64,000 nucleotides of DNA from Ascaphus truei (Eukaryota > Chordata > Amphibia > Anura > Ascaphidae): NCBI GenBank assembly GCA_036426205.1, contig CM071567.1, positions 293,584,847-293,648,846 on the forward strand, written 5' to 3'. Of the stretch, positions 21,765-33,766 are shown one piece after another. The notes beneath the pieces were generated by a model that searched no databases, was not told the DNA's origin, and saw only the letters and a program-made list of their open reading frames with translations. Both the position numbers and the translations under genes were made by a program. The first letter of the stretch is position 1. Every line of letters starts with the position of its first letter.

Positions 21765-22185
21765 GGGCCCAGGACAAATGAAAGGAGCAGCCCTTCTCCA
21801 CCCAAACGCACTGGGGGTCCCTTAGATGGAGATGTTGGCCAGGGGGAGGGGGAAATATAAGGAGATATGGGTCCCAGGGGAAGGGAGAAGTAGATAAGGG
21901 CCTGGAGGGAGTAGTTATGGGGGACGGGGCGACAAAATAGAGATGGAGGGGGAGTCGAGTGTGCCTACCTGATATGCCTGTCAGAGGGGCCTCCCACCGG
22001 CTCCCAGCATGCTTCCTCTGACAAGCACCTCTGCCGACACCCTCCAGAAGACCCCCTTTGCTCTGAAAGGCACCACTGACAATCTAGCACTGCATGTCAG
22101 GTTTGCTGGCAGGCGACCCGGACCCCTTGACTCACTGGGCCCGGTACAGGAATCCAGGCTGCCCCCCTCCCACCGTCAGTGGCCA
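21765..22185. mobile_element. hAT-like element fragment
   Basis: Sequence such as GACTCACTGGGCCCGGTACAGG near 22130-22150 parallels GACTCACTGGGCCTGGGAC in the better-defined hAT-like element at 61082-62213, and the left edge GCAGGGCCCAGGAC (21763-21776) resembles that element's start. Clear target duplications were not found. Non-coding. Confidence 0.5.
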
Positions 22186-24714
22186 TGAGCTCCTAATTCA
22201 CCAAAAACAGAAGCATGTATCCTACATTTAGTAGTTTAAAGTTCTATAGCCACATTGCTCATGGAGAAATACAGATTTGTCGAACCTGTAGGTTGTGATA
22301 CCTTTAAGGGGACTAATATTAGGGTTCTTCATGGATGAAATGAGTGCTCATAGGTTTCTTCTTGTATACTGTTACTTGAAGATAGTCACAGTATGCATGA
22401 AGGAGAAACCTATGAGATCTTTCTAAAGCTCTATACACTATCATTGCATCATTGAAGAACCTTAAAGGTGGTCCTGTAAAAGTTATTGTACATTGTAGGA
22501 CAATTTGTTGTATGGGATTGCTCTTTTCAATGCAGTCCAACTTGAGGGCTAAATATTTATAGTAACAGGAACCCATGCTTGATTTGTTATTTTCTTAATA
22601 GCAACCAAGAAATGTTGCATTGAGTAGACTTTTAGTTTGGGAAAGTCTGCAGTCCGTACACATTCTAACACTAGGTAGAACTAGATGATGGAAGGACCGA
22701 TTTAAACATCCATCTGCTCTAACTCTGTTCATTAGTATTTTCGTCTTACAGAACCTTTTTCACTTACTTATTTTTGCACACAGAATTACATTTGCCTGAA
22801 GTCAGCTCAGACTTTTTTCATGGAGCTACTTTGACTTCCTTTTCACTCTTTATTGAATCAAGAAGAAATTGGGCTTAAGCACTTTTTTGACATTTTTTAT
22901 TTTGCGGAAAAAAATGGCCAAACCACACTTTTTAGAGCATATACTGTATTGAATAGGGATGTAAATCTATTAATATTTACACAAATGTACATCTTCCAAC
23001 AGATTATAAACTACAACAGTAGTTTGTAATTCTAATTGAGAGTTGTACTGCCAACCCTTCTACAGTATGTCTCCTAGATCTCAGGTCCCTCTTGGAGAGG
23101 ACAACTAAAATACTGAAAAACATTGTACAGTTGAATTGCAATAATGGAATGAAACTGTGAAGACTGTATGTATAGATATAAGAACATACCTGTAAATATG
23201 GTATGGTAGGATCTGTTGTTTTGCTTTAGTGGTAAATAAATTATCAAGTGTCAAACATTCTTACTGTACTTCACATTGGCTGTTTTTCAGTAGCTTCCAA
23301 CTTTTTTTTGGTTAAGGAACCCTACGTGAAATTCTGAGGAACCCCAACTCTCTCTAATAGTGCGTCTGAGATCAGATGCATTGTAAATTATTTTGTATTT
23401 GGTACAATTTTAAAATGACCTTAAAATTACAGGGAACCCTTTAGCCATGCCAGGGGGAACCCAAGGCTTCATGGGAACCCTGGCTGAAAAACACTGCATA
23501 TAGGACAAGTTCAAGAACACACATGCGAATAAAACAGATGCCTGTCTACATAAATCTTTACCCTTTCACCTCCAAAGGAGCATGCAACACATTACAGGTC
23601 TCCCAATTGTCAGCATTAAAATACAATATTAAAATACTCTCCAGCTGATTTGCAAGGTGTTTGCATTTTCCTTCAATTTTTTTTTTTTTTTTTTAATGCT
23701 ACCTAAACGAATTTTTCAGCCAACTCAATTGGGCAGAAATGCTTATGCTTTCATTCTTGCAGATTGCGAGCTTCCTGAGCATGAAATGATCTGTAGGCGT
23801 AGGCAGCAGGTGTCTGTACACATATCATTAGTTCATGTTGTTGTGGGTCTTAGCTCGAATTGATGCGGCACAGATGCTAATATTGAGTGAGTCAGATGTA
23901 ACCCTCTCATTACCAGCATCGCTTTCAAAGCCTTTGAACACACTTTCCGAAAGTACAGCTCTCTTAAAAATAGGATCAGCGAAGTGTTTACTTTTCCCCC
24001 TTGTTATTTTCCTATTAAAAAATTGGAATAAATACAAAGTAAAAAATAATGAACTTTCCTTTTTTTTCATGTGCAGTCCTCATCATACTGTATTATTATT
24101 TACTATCCAACCCTTCAGCAGTTTTTACTTTTAGAGAAATATTGATGTGAAGTATTTGTTTTTGCTGAAGATCTTATGTACAGTATGTCTACCATTGTGT
24201 GCCTTACTGTTAATAATGCATCATTTTCTTATTTAAAAGGTGCTTTTCAAGCATTGAAGATGAATAATATACCACCTAACATACAGTCATATCAGCTTCA
24301 AAGCACATTCTTATTCAAGTTGATGGGATTTTCCGGACGATCGTCACTTCCGAGCTTTTATGAATAAGTCCAGGAAAGGGTATCTGGGGGTCAAGAGTGC
24401 CCAAACTCCATGCAGAAAAACATATTAAAAAAAACAGCTTTTCTTCGTCTTCATAAAACCATCCTCTGCTAAATGCTTCTTTCACCCTCTTTTTCAATAC
24501 TGACTGGATGGGGGTGTTCGCTGTTTTCTCGTATAGAATTTCAAGAATTCATCAATTTTCAGTGTTCCCAATTCTACTACAATTACTCAATTTGAATAGG
24601 GAAATGTTGCAACTGAGAAAAGTACTCGCATCATCTCTGTGTACACTATACATTCGAATAACAATGCTATGACATGCCCAGGTATGGATCACCGCTTCTC
24701 TTAATTTCATGTGC
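22186..24714. other. Low-repeat intergenic sequence
   Basis: No gene, known repeat or long palindrome seen. It includes a T-run at about 23678-23696. Together with 24936-27600 this is the least repetitive stretch of the window and probably old unique sequence upstream of LGI2, where conserved regulatory elements would be expected if any exist. Confidence 0.45.
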
Positions 24715-24932
24715 ATCAGAGTTGGTTCCGGGGCACGAACAAATTTATTATGGCCCCAAGTTGCTTACAATCTATGTTTTTGGTGGCTGAGGCACAGGGA
24801 GATAAAGGGAATTGCCCAAGGTCACAAGGAACCGACACTAGGAATTGAACCAGGTTCCCCTGATTCAAACTCGGCGTCATTGTTTACAGTCAGTCTTTAC
24901 GCCCTGAGCTGCTCCTTCCTGCCGTAGGTGAG
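24715..24932 (-). mobile_element. tRNA-headed SINE with L2-like tail (minus)
   Basis: The complement of 24932-24715 begins with a tRNA-like head (GAGCAGCTCAGGGCG and, further on, the B-box-like GGTTCAATTCC) and continues through GACCTTGGGCAATTCCCTTT, CTGTGCCTCAGCCACC and ATAGATTGTAAGC. These words occur in the same order in the SINEs at 40060-40300 and 60180-60325. SINEs are copied by RNA polymerase III and mobilised by a LINE; the shared 3' tail suggests an L2-type partner. The 3' end of this copy is degraded. Confidence 0.82.
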
Positions 24933-25667
24933 AGCAACAAAGTTGCGTTAGAATCACTTTGATTAAAATTGAGACGTTGTTGTCCCAGAATGTTTGGGGA
25001 TCTTCAGACACTGAGATGTCTGTCAATGGTGGGAATAGGAGCTAATGTGCCATATCTACTGAACAGTGCTAATCCATAAAACACGGTATGGCCCATTCCC
25101 TAGCTATAAAACAGCTTATGGCGGTTTATGGGCAATGACTTAAATGGGCCATAGGATTTCTTATGGTGTAGCACTGGTGAGTGAATATTGCCCCATATAT
25201 TTTAATAATCAGTCCTGAATAAGTGATGGATTTGAAAAACATTACTTTTTAATTGACTATTTCCTACAGTATGTACATACGGGGACGAGTAAAACCCTGA
25301 GCTTTTAAAGTCACTGATTTTGGAATACCACCAATTTAAATCATTGGTAAACATGTTTGTAGCAGAGGAGCAAATATAGAACTTTTGTGTCAGGCTAAAG
25401 ATGCAGAGAATTGGTATTGGAATCGACGTTGGGTCGTTAAAATGTAATTCAACTCTTTGTGCCCTCAAAATCATGGATGGATGACATACTTTCTTACTCA
25501 TTAAATAGTTCTCGCCATGCAGTTAATGCTTTAGACCTGTCACAAAGAATATGCACATTAATACAAATGAACGTGTGTTTATTGTAGTGAACAATTTTTG
25601 GCCAACATGACATAAGTTCACTTGCAATGTTTGACCTCCTGGTTTCCTGAGCATAAAATGATCGATG

Positions 25668-25722
<55 letters not shown>

Positions 25723-27760
25723 GCGAGATCATGCAGACTGAGCTCTTGTCATCGCCAATCCACCTTATTTTGTAAGAAGTAATAGCCTACAGAAAATATT
25801 TTTCCTTTAATAAGCCGTCATGACAGATCAAAGCATCACTAAAATAGTTGCAATCCTGCACTCTGTTCATACTATAGTTTAGGTTCTCTTCCATAATGGA
25901 TTCCAATTGTCTCACTCTCAATATCTTGCATGCTTTGCATACAAGACGTGGTCCAGGTGCACATTTGAGTCCGCGTGATCACAATGAAGGCTGCTTCTCT
26001 CAGCCAGCAAGCAGGGCACCTGCTACTGGTGTCTTTCTAAAGATATCCCAGTTTTCAACAAGAATACAAATTGGGAAAGTCCCAGAACAGCTGCCCTTCG
26101 TAGCTCCCCACCTTTTGTTTAGACTGGAGCCACCTGGATACAGTATTTGCTGACATACAGTAGGACTGCGCTGGGAAGGAAGGAATGACGGCAAAGGCTC
26201 ATGTTACACTACAAATATAAATAGCTGTTTTTTTTTGGGTTTTTTTGCACCTGGAAGTTTCTCAACCACGTCAGACAGCGTGAGGATTCAGCTACGATAG
26301 CTGCATGTGCGTAACTCGGCGGCGGCCGGCTGTGGTTACGTGGCGAGCCCGGTGACTCACACGTCAATCCAAAACAATAGCCTTGTTAATCTGTCTCCTG
26401 GGGTGATGATGAAAATGTTCCAGGAGCTCAGAAAAACGGGATCAGAACAAGGCGAGCTCTGATTTCAGGGAGCGAGGCTGCAAAAGGAAAAGATTGACAG
26501 CGACGTGCAGGCACAAAGCAGGACTGAGCATCACAACATATTTTTTTGTTTAAAACTTGCACTTTAAAAAACATAAAATAAAGAGGTTTACATGGAAGAT
26601 ACTCCGTCCTTTTCTGTCCTTCTAGAATAAATGTCACATCAATCATTTACAAACTGAGGTCAAAATACTTTCGTTTTATTATTTAACAGTTTGAGTCATG
26701 CTCAGTACCACTACTTTTTCAACGGAGCATCAGCTTATTGGACGGCCTGTGAAGGGTAGCTGTTGTTTTTTTTGTAAGGCATAAATACTACGGGGCTTAT
26801 GTACTAACATTTTATTTCATTTTTTTTGCGCGTCAACATTTTAGTGTTAAAAAGCAACACAAACCTTCAAAAAACATGCGCTCCCTACTTTTGAACACTT
26901 CGTACATATGATGCATATTTTTGTTTTAAGTTATTTTTTTAAAGCATCCCTCATGTTGAATACATGATTTATTTAAATGTACTTATATTTATTCAATGTA
27001 AACAAAATCAAAATGTGTATTTTTTATTTATAACTATTAGTAAATGTATGATTGTAATATTATTTTTGATAGCCATGACAAAATGATACCTGTTTAATTT
27101 GGTGAACAATTTTGACGCACTTTCAATTGATTTTGTGGCGCAGAGAAATATAATTTTTTAGTACATATTCTTTACAGCTGCACGCCAAGCGCACTCTATT
27201 TCTGCGGCAAAACAAATAAAGAGATTATTTTCGGAGCAGATGAAGAAATTTGAGCTTAGTCCATGGATGCGTAGAAGCATGATTGACATTTTTGCGTCAA
27301 AAAAGTCATTTGCGACACAGATGTAGCCCCTTTGAATGTTAGCCCCACCCATTTTTCCACACAAGCCTAATGCTTTTACAATGGCAGTGGCGAGCTGTGT
27401 TTGTCCCGCTGCATCGTGCCAGAGGGAGCAGTAACAGCTGTTTCATCTGTAGTACACGGGCGCCAGAATCTTTCACATTCCTGGATGCTGGGAATTAGTC
27501 GGGGACTCTGAGCAAAATAGTTTCATCAGTTTATTACTGGAATGCTTAAAATATCCCCTGCTGGAGGGGACGGGTGCTGGGGTTTCTGGTTGTTCTGTAA
27601 ATTTCTATGAATTTTTCTGTGACGAGAAAACTAGATTCGAAATGTGTATGTTACCCTCCTTGCCGGCTCTGTAGGAGTTTGCAGTACATCAGTTGACTAT
27701 GTACGTGGCTTTGATCAGTCTCTCATACCTTGTCAGGCTGGGCATAGATATGCTGATGGA
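24933..27760. other. Low-repeat intergenic sequence with a (CA)n tract
   Basis: Apart from the CA microsatellite, nothing recognisable. 26270-26470 is relatively GC-rich with CGGCGGCGGCCGG and CACGTCA words and might be regulatory, but I have no supporting comparison. 26770-27350 is AT-rich. Confidence 0.4.
25672..25718. repeat. (CA)n microsatellite
   Basis: About 23 uninterrupted CA units. The Cys/Val frames read through it on the minus strand are artefacts. Confidence 0.98.
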
Positions 27761-27761
27761 A

Positions 27762-27812
27762 TAATGAAGGTGCCAGGAACTTTTATAGTACAAACAAGAG
27801 CTTTATTGACAG
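27762..27812. repeat. Shared module with 11385-11430
   Basis: AAGGTGCCAGGAAC, then GTACAAACAAG and GCTTTATT, as at 11385-11430. It abuts the 5' truncation point of the LINE that follows. On the minus strand it carries AATAAAGC. Unclassified, perhaps an LTR edge. Confidence 0.5.
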
Positions 27813-30418
27813 CCGTCCACAATGCTCCTCACACATTGACATCATCCGCATCATCAATTGGCTTGACCCTAAAAACCACAAAATACAGATACAACTAAAA
27901 TCACTTAACCTATCACAACTCATTTCCCAACCCACACGGACAAACCTGAAATCGCATAACCATTCCTTGCTAGACTGGATTCTCTCCTCAAACCCCAATC
28001 CTCTGGCATCCTTCCTGACATTTTCAGTGACCATGCAATAGTGTACTGTGTAAGGAAAATTAAACCGCCCCATTCAAGCCCTAAAGTTCTCCTCACTAGA
28101 ACATTTAAAAACTTTAACCCACAACAGTTTCTGGATGACCTTACCAACTGCCCATGTCACAGAATCGATTTAATTCCCGACCCTGATTCTGCGCTCGACT
28201 ATTTCCAATCCGAGTTCTTAAAACTCTGCGATACCCATGCTCCACTACGCAAAATAAGAGCCCACCTTCCATGGGTTACACTCTACCAGCTCAGGGATAC
28301 CTTGTGGAAAAGCTACAAAGTAACTGGCACTACCAAGGATCTCAATCACTATAGATGCCTGCGGAACATGTGCACAAGGCAAACAAGGCATGCAAAAGCA
28401 CAATATTACTCTGACAATCTCCACCAAAATACATCAAACCCAGCTAACATCTGGAAGGTTATCAACAATATATTCCAGCCTCCTAACCATCAACAACCAA
28501 GTAATATCACTAAGGGGGATATTACGCTGACAAACCCCACTGACATTGCAAATGCATTCAATGATTATTTTGTGGGGTGTGCCACTAACTTATTAGCGAA
28601 ACGCAGCCCAAACCCCTAACCTGAATCTCATCCTGGGAGTACCCACATAGCTCCATCCCCTCCCAACACTGCTCACAATTTTCAATTTGGCCTAGTATCT
28701 GAAGAGGAGATGACACAAGCGCTCCTCAAACTAATACTAAGCAGCCAATGCGGACCTGACTTACTACAATCTAGGTTCCTACGACTTGGTGCCCCAGCCA
28801 TTGCCAAACCAATTGCTTCCATTGTCAACTCTATCCTGTCTGCAGACCATATCCCTAAGACCTGGAAAACTGCCAGAGTTGTCGCAGTCTTCAAAAGTGG
28901 GGACAAAAACACTGTCTCAAACTACAGGCCAATCTCACTTCTCCCAATTCTATCCAAAGTCATGGAAAAATGTGTCCACTCCCAATTAAGCGATTACTAT
29001 ACCAAGACAAATTTCCCTAGCCAATTCCAATTTGGCTTTCGTCCCAAACACTCCACCATAACTACCCTGCTAATAGTTTGCAATGAAATCCAGTGTGGAA
29101 TGGAACGGGGACAACTCACTGGTGCAGTATTCCTAGATTTTGCAAAGGCTTTTGACACAGTTCATCATGCTATCCTGCTTAACAAACTCCAGAGCTCTGG
29201 AATAGGGAAGCATGCTTTAAACTGGTTTCAGTCCTACCTATCAGGAAGATAACCTATCAGGAACATGTGTCCATCTCTGGCTCTAACTCCAACCCCCTGG
29301 ATATCACGTGGTGTCCCGCAAGGCTCTGTTCTGGGGCCCCTAATCTTCTCAGTGTTCATTAATGATCTTCCCACAGCTTGTAAGGAAGCCTCAATACACA
29401 TGTATGCAGATGACACAATCCTATATGCACATAGCCATAGCCTCTCAGACCTTCAACACATACTTCAGTCTGATTTTTTAAGACTCGAAAATTGGATTTC
29501 CCAAAACATGGTATTTGGGACAAAGACTAAATTTTTTAAGCTTCCAGCGACTGAGCTCCTGATTAGAACCAACGCTAACACCACCCTAACCCCTGTCATT
29601 AGTTTTAAATACCTGGGCTTATGGTTTGACTCCCACTTAACATTCGGAATGCATATTGATACCCTGACAACCAAGACCTATGCCCCACTAGGGGTACTTT
29701 ACAGGAACAAATCCTCCCTAAGTCTCCTGGTCAGAAAGCGTATCGCACAGCAGATGCTAATGCCAATTATTGACTATGGAGACATAGTATATGGCTTGGC
29801 ACCTCAAACCCACCTTAGCAAACTTGACACCCTCTACAATTCAATTTGTCGTTTTGTTCTCCAATGCAACTACATAACACATCACTGCGAAATGCTCAAA
29901 GAACTAGATTGGTCATCACGCGAGTCTAGGCGCAAAGTTCACCTTTCCTGTCTTGCCTTTAAATTCTTTATGGGCAAGCTACCCAGCTACCTGAACAAGC
30001 TCCTCACCTCTACCACATGCAGCACCTATCACCTGAGATCAGACTCCAAAAGACTGTTCATGGTCCCAAGGCTCAACAAAGTATCCGGCCGTTCCTCCTC
30101 TTACCGTGCACCCCAAAACTGGAACAACCTACCAGAGACTCTCACATCCACCACCAGTTTAAATTCTTTCAAATCTAAGTCTGTCTCACATTTTAATCTG
30201 GTCTGTAATTGTTTCATACGTCCATAATATATATTTTCTTTAACTGTGCATGCAATGTCTTGTATATAATGTATACCTGTTCATTTATGTAACTGTATTT
30301 GTAACCATGTATTATTTGTCTTAACTCTGTGCCCAGGACATACTTGAAAACGAGAGGTAACTCTCAATGTATTACTTCCTGGTAAAATATTTTATAAATA
30401 CATAAATAAATAAATAAT
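27813..30418 (+). mobile_element. LINE of the CR1/L2/Rex1 group, nearly open RT frame
   Basis: The coding frame runs from 28023 to 30227 in a single phase, interrupted only by TAA stops at 28617-28619 and 29250-29252. It starts within the apurinic-endonuclease domain (FSDHAIVYCVRK at 28023-28058, the catalytic SDH motif), passes through a linker, and enters the reverse transcriptase at about 28860: TARVVAVFKSGDKNTVSNYRPISLLP, FAKAFDTVHH (A box), GVPQGSVLGPLIF (B box) and MYADDTILY (the catalytic YADD). A long C-terminal region follows. The 3' UTR ends at about 30418 in CTGGTAAAATATTTTATAAATA and short AATA repeats. The second stop sits in a small local duplication of CCTATCAGGA. The 5' end is truncated. 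It is the best-preserved LINE here and probably young. Confidence 0.9.
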
Positions 30419-30889
30419 AGACATCATTCTTGTATCTTCACAGTGTTTGTACTATTTATATCTTCCCTAGTTAGCACCCACTGTTAATGCTCTAGGGAGG
30501 TATTTAAGCTTGTTGCTGTTACTGTCATCTTAAGTGGCCATCTTCTGCGAAGTGTCCGTAAGTCTCTGCATCAATTGGCCCCATCTTGGTTTACCCTTAC
30601 TATCATGAACCATGGGATCATTGTCCTGGTGCAGGGTACTGCATGCCACCCTTAGGCACTCGTTTTCTGAGGTAACAGTGGACCTTTGAGCAGGGCTGAT
30701 CCGACTAGGTCCCAGGGCTACTACTTGGAAGCATGATGTTGTCCCCAACATCCTTTAAATATACAATGGGGACAACGTAATATTGAAACATATATATTAA
30801 ACATATATATTATAATAAATACATCCTCATGCATTTATTTTCCCCCCGTGCATACTAATTCCACGATGTTAGATATGGCATGGTCAGTG
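30419..30889. other. Non-coding spacer
   Basis: No gene or family recognised between the LINE tail and the minisatellite-bearing element that follows. Confidence 0.4.
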
Positions 30890-31185
30890 GTGTAGCTAGA
30901 CATGCGCGGGCCCCCAGGCAAAAAAAATATTCCCATCATCGCCTCTCTCCTCCCCCCCCCCACCATCATCACCTCTCTCTCCCCCCACCATCACCACCTC
31001 TCTCTCCCCCCATCATCACCTCTCTCTCCCCCCATCATCATCCCCTCTCTCTCCCCCCACCATCATCACCTCTCTCCCCCCACCATCATCACCTCTCCCT
31101 CCTCCCACCATCATCACCTCTCTCCCCCCCACACCCTCATCACCTCTCTCCCTCAACACCATCATCACCTCACCCTCCCTTTATT
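30890..31185. repeat. Minisatellite, about 22-base CCACCATCATCACCTCTCTC unit
   Basis: After an hAT-like left edge (CAGTGGTGTAGCTAGACATG, 30884-30903), a C-rich unit of about 22 bases is repeated roughly ten times from about 30935 to 31180. The His/Pro/Ser frames through it are artefacts. The array is cut off on the right by the CR1 fragment. Confidence 0.85.
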
Positions 31186-31550
31186 AATTTGGTGGCTCTT
31201 CTCTGCAGTCTTTCTAGTTCCATTGTGTCTTTTCTAAGAAGTGGTGCCCAAAATTGTACTCCATACTCAAGGTGTGGTCTTACTAATGCTTTATAAAAGG
31301 GGCATAATTATGTTTACTTCCCTTACATCCATTGCCCATTTGATGCAAGATAAGATCTTGTTTGTCGTTGCAGCTACAGCATGACTTTGGGCACTATTGC
31401 TATGCCTGCTGTCTACAAGCACTCCTAAAGCCTTCTCCATCAAGGATTCCCCCAATTTATCCCCATTTAATTTGTAAGTCACCTGTTTATTCTTGCTTCC
31501 CAAATGCATAACCTTACATTTATCTGTATTAAACCCCATCTGCCATCTAC
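31186..31550 (-). mobile_element. CR1-type LINE fragment (minus)
   Basis: On the minus strand the frame from about 31550 to 31291 reads WQMGFNTDKCKVMHLGSKNK, then GVLVDSRHSNSAQSHAVAA and IMPLL, the same family segment as at 740-1000 and extending a little further 5'. At 31186-31290 the alignment continues in another phase, showing a frameshift. Both CR1 ends are missing. Confidence 0.9.
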
Positions 31551-32261
31551 TGTACAAACAGTACATTTTGCAATATCTGTAAGTGCAGACTCCATATCAC
31601 CCCAAGGGAATCCCTCTTTTGTAGCTACTAAACATTTAAACAGTAAACTAGGAGATCGGCTGTACATTATACAGCACGGTGTAAGAAAAACAACAACTGC
31701 TTTAAAAAAAATTCTGTAGCACAAGTACTTTTTGTAATGGAAGAGAGCTATTTTTTCCCCCTATTTAATGTGATAAGTGGAGTTAATTAAGTGTGAAATA
31801 CCAAGTGTGGTAAAGCATGGGTGCATCCCAGCACAAGGCTGACAGCCTGTCAATCTCTTCAGGCATCTGTCAGTGCTAAAACAGAGGAGTATTGACTGTC
31901 TTCCACTTCACGTTATGAAGGAAATGAATGCTGACTATTATGTCGGGTGAGCCCCATCTGCCAGCCGGGGGGTTAAGGATAAGAGCGATGTTACTCCAGT
32001 GATAGTGGTATCATGGCTTTTACTGGAAAACCTTTATGTACAGTATAGTCTCTCTGTTGAAACATTACTTTATTATGTATAGTGTCACTGTTTGCACCCC
32101 TGCCCATTTTAGGTATTCTGTACAATTCCCTTTCTGAATCACTCCATTTTATTAGTCATTGTTCTGAAACGTGAACCTTCGCCCAATCCAATGCAAGGTC
32201 AAATTGATTTATATCCTTACGTTGATGCAACTCTGTGAACAGATGGATGTCAATGACAATG
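31551..32261. other. Non-coding spacer
   Basis: Nothing recognisable; no long frame with family features. Confidence 0.4.
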
Positions 32262-32410
32262 GTATTAAAAGGTGACACTGTGTGCTCATTTGAATGTTCT
32301 TTCCCAGAATCCCTGGCTGCCAGGGAAGCACTGTATGCGAAGAGATAATGGGGAAAGGCAGGGTTGCAGACCTGTCTGAGATATGAATGTGCTCACAAGT
32401 GATATTTTAA
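32262..32410. mobile_element. Single arm of the 9111-9646 foldback family
   Basis: TTTCCCAGAATCCCTGG, GAAGCACTGTATGC, AGAGATAATGG, GGTTGCAGACCT and ATGTGCTCACAAGTG appear in the same order as in the right arm of the element at 9111-9646. The opposite arm is not present. Confidence 0.75.
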
Positions 32411-32841
32411 TTTACAGTAGATGTGTTCATGTCATTTAACCCCACAAATACGGAATACTAGCCTGCAATACTGTACATGGCTCTGATCCAGCCTTTTCAC
32501 AGAGCTAATACTGTCTTTTGTTTTGTAAAGTTTCATGATTCTACTACTATTTTATTGTAAATGATCTGCTAAAGCTGGTCATTGTAAAAGAAACATGGAT
32601 TATTTGCAATATACTTGGGAAATGTTCCAACAAAACAACTGTCCTGCGCTTCGGTATGCAGCAATGGCACCTATGGTGTCAAATAGTCATGTTATGCTGA
32701 GAGAGAGTGAGCTTAGGCATGGCCACTAGAGTGACTGGAGTAGGCTGGGAAATAGATTAACCCTTACCTATTTCGCGACTTCAGTCTGGGTCCTGCTCTC
32801 CTCTGCTCCACAGCTCCCGCGTGCAGCCTTCTGTTTGTAGA
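32411..32841. other. Non-coding spacer
   Basis: Nothing recognisable. Confidence 0.4.
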
Positions 32842-33537
32842 TAGGAAATGGAAGGGCTCCGGCGCAACTGCGCATGACAAACTCCAAGCAACTCCCGGAT
32901 GACTTCAACAAAACTTTATTGCACCGAACACACTAGGGCTACACCACTGTCTCCCCCTCCACGCGTTTCACCCTCTGGAATAGGGCTTCGTCTCGGAGTG
33001 GGGAGAAGTGGAATGAGCCTGATATTTTATACTTAAAAGCCTGCGAAAACGGGTAAAAATGTTAACCCCTTCATTGCCTAATTGCCCATGGCTCAGATAA
33101 CGTTATAACATATGGTAACACATTAAATAAATTCATTACAAGAACCCACATGGTATTGTCATACTTACTACTATAGTGGGCTTATCTTGTCACAGAGCAA
33201 TGCAACAGGGGTATTGTAAAATCTGTAAGCAACATTTCCAGAAGAATTGTACCCATGATTGTCATATATCCTTAAACATAACACAGCTTCAACCCAATAG
33301 CCATAAGTGAAGGTATTATTAAGCCCCATTCACAATGTTAATGTTGCTTACAGATATCAGGCTCATTCCACTTCTCCCCACTCCGAGACAAAGCCCTATT
33401 CCAGAGGGTGAAACGCGTAGAGGGGGAGACAGTGGTGTAGCCCTAGTGTGTTCGGTGCAATAAAGTTTTGTTGAAGTCATCTGGGAGTTGCTTGGAGTTT
33501 GTCATGCGCAGTTGCGCCGGAGCCCTTCCATTTCCTA
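32842..33537. mobile_element. Palindromic element with about 184-bp near-identical arms
   Basis: The left arm (32842-33025) and right arm (33353-33537) are reverse complements with only a few mismatches and no obvious indel; they start TAGGAAATGGAAGGG and end CCCTTCCATTTCCTA. A 327-base AT-rich centre has no coding capacity. Each arm carries the GAAACGCGT word (32961-32969, 33410-33418) and a GCAATAAAG word that could act as a polyadenylation signal when read outward. Possible TA target duplication. The high arm identity implies a young insertion or gene conversion between arms. Transcripts through it would form a long double-stranded hairpin. Confidence 0.85.
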
Positions 33538-33766
33538 CTTGGGAAATGTTGTCTGATCTTTGGAGAGCTCATTGGTGCATGAACCACAAGATTCTCAAAT
33601 TCAAGATTTATTTTGAATTAATATTAGTACTAGTGCTGTTCATAAAACAATAGAGGGGTTTAAATACCAAGACAAAAGTTAAATTAATTCAGGCAGTACA
33701 TTGAATTGTATATTGGGCACAACAATTCATAAACACATTGTAATGTAGTACTATTGAGAAATCTGG
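33538..33766. other. Non-coding spacer
   Basis: AT-rich, nothing recognisable. The final four bases CTGG (33763-33766) are the left target duplication of the LTR that follows. Confidence 0.5.

Noticed and set aside
24715..24932. Functional tRNA gene at the SINE heads (also 40060 and 59712)
   Set aside because: Only polymerase III box-like words remain; a cloverleaf cannot be drawn and the body continues into a LINE-like tail.
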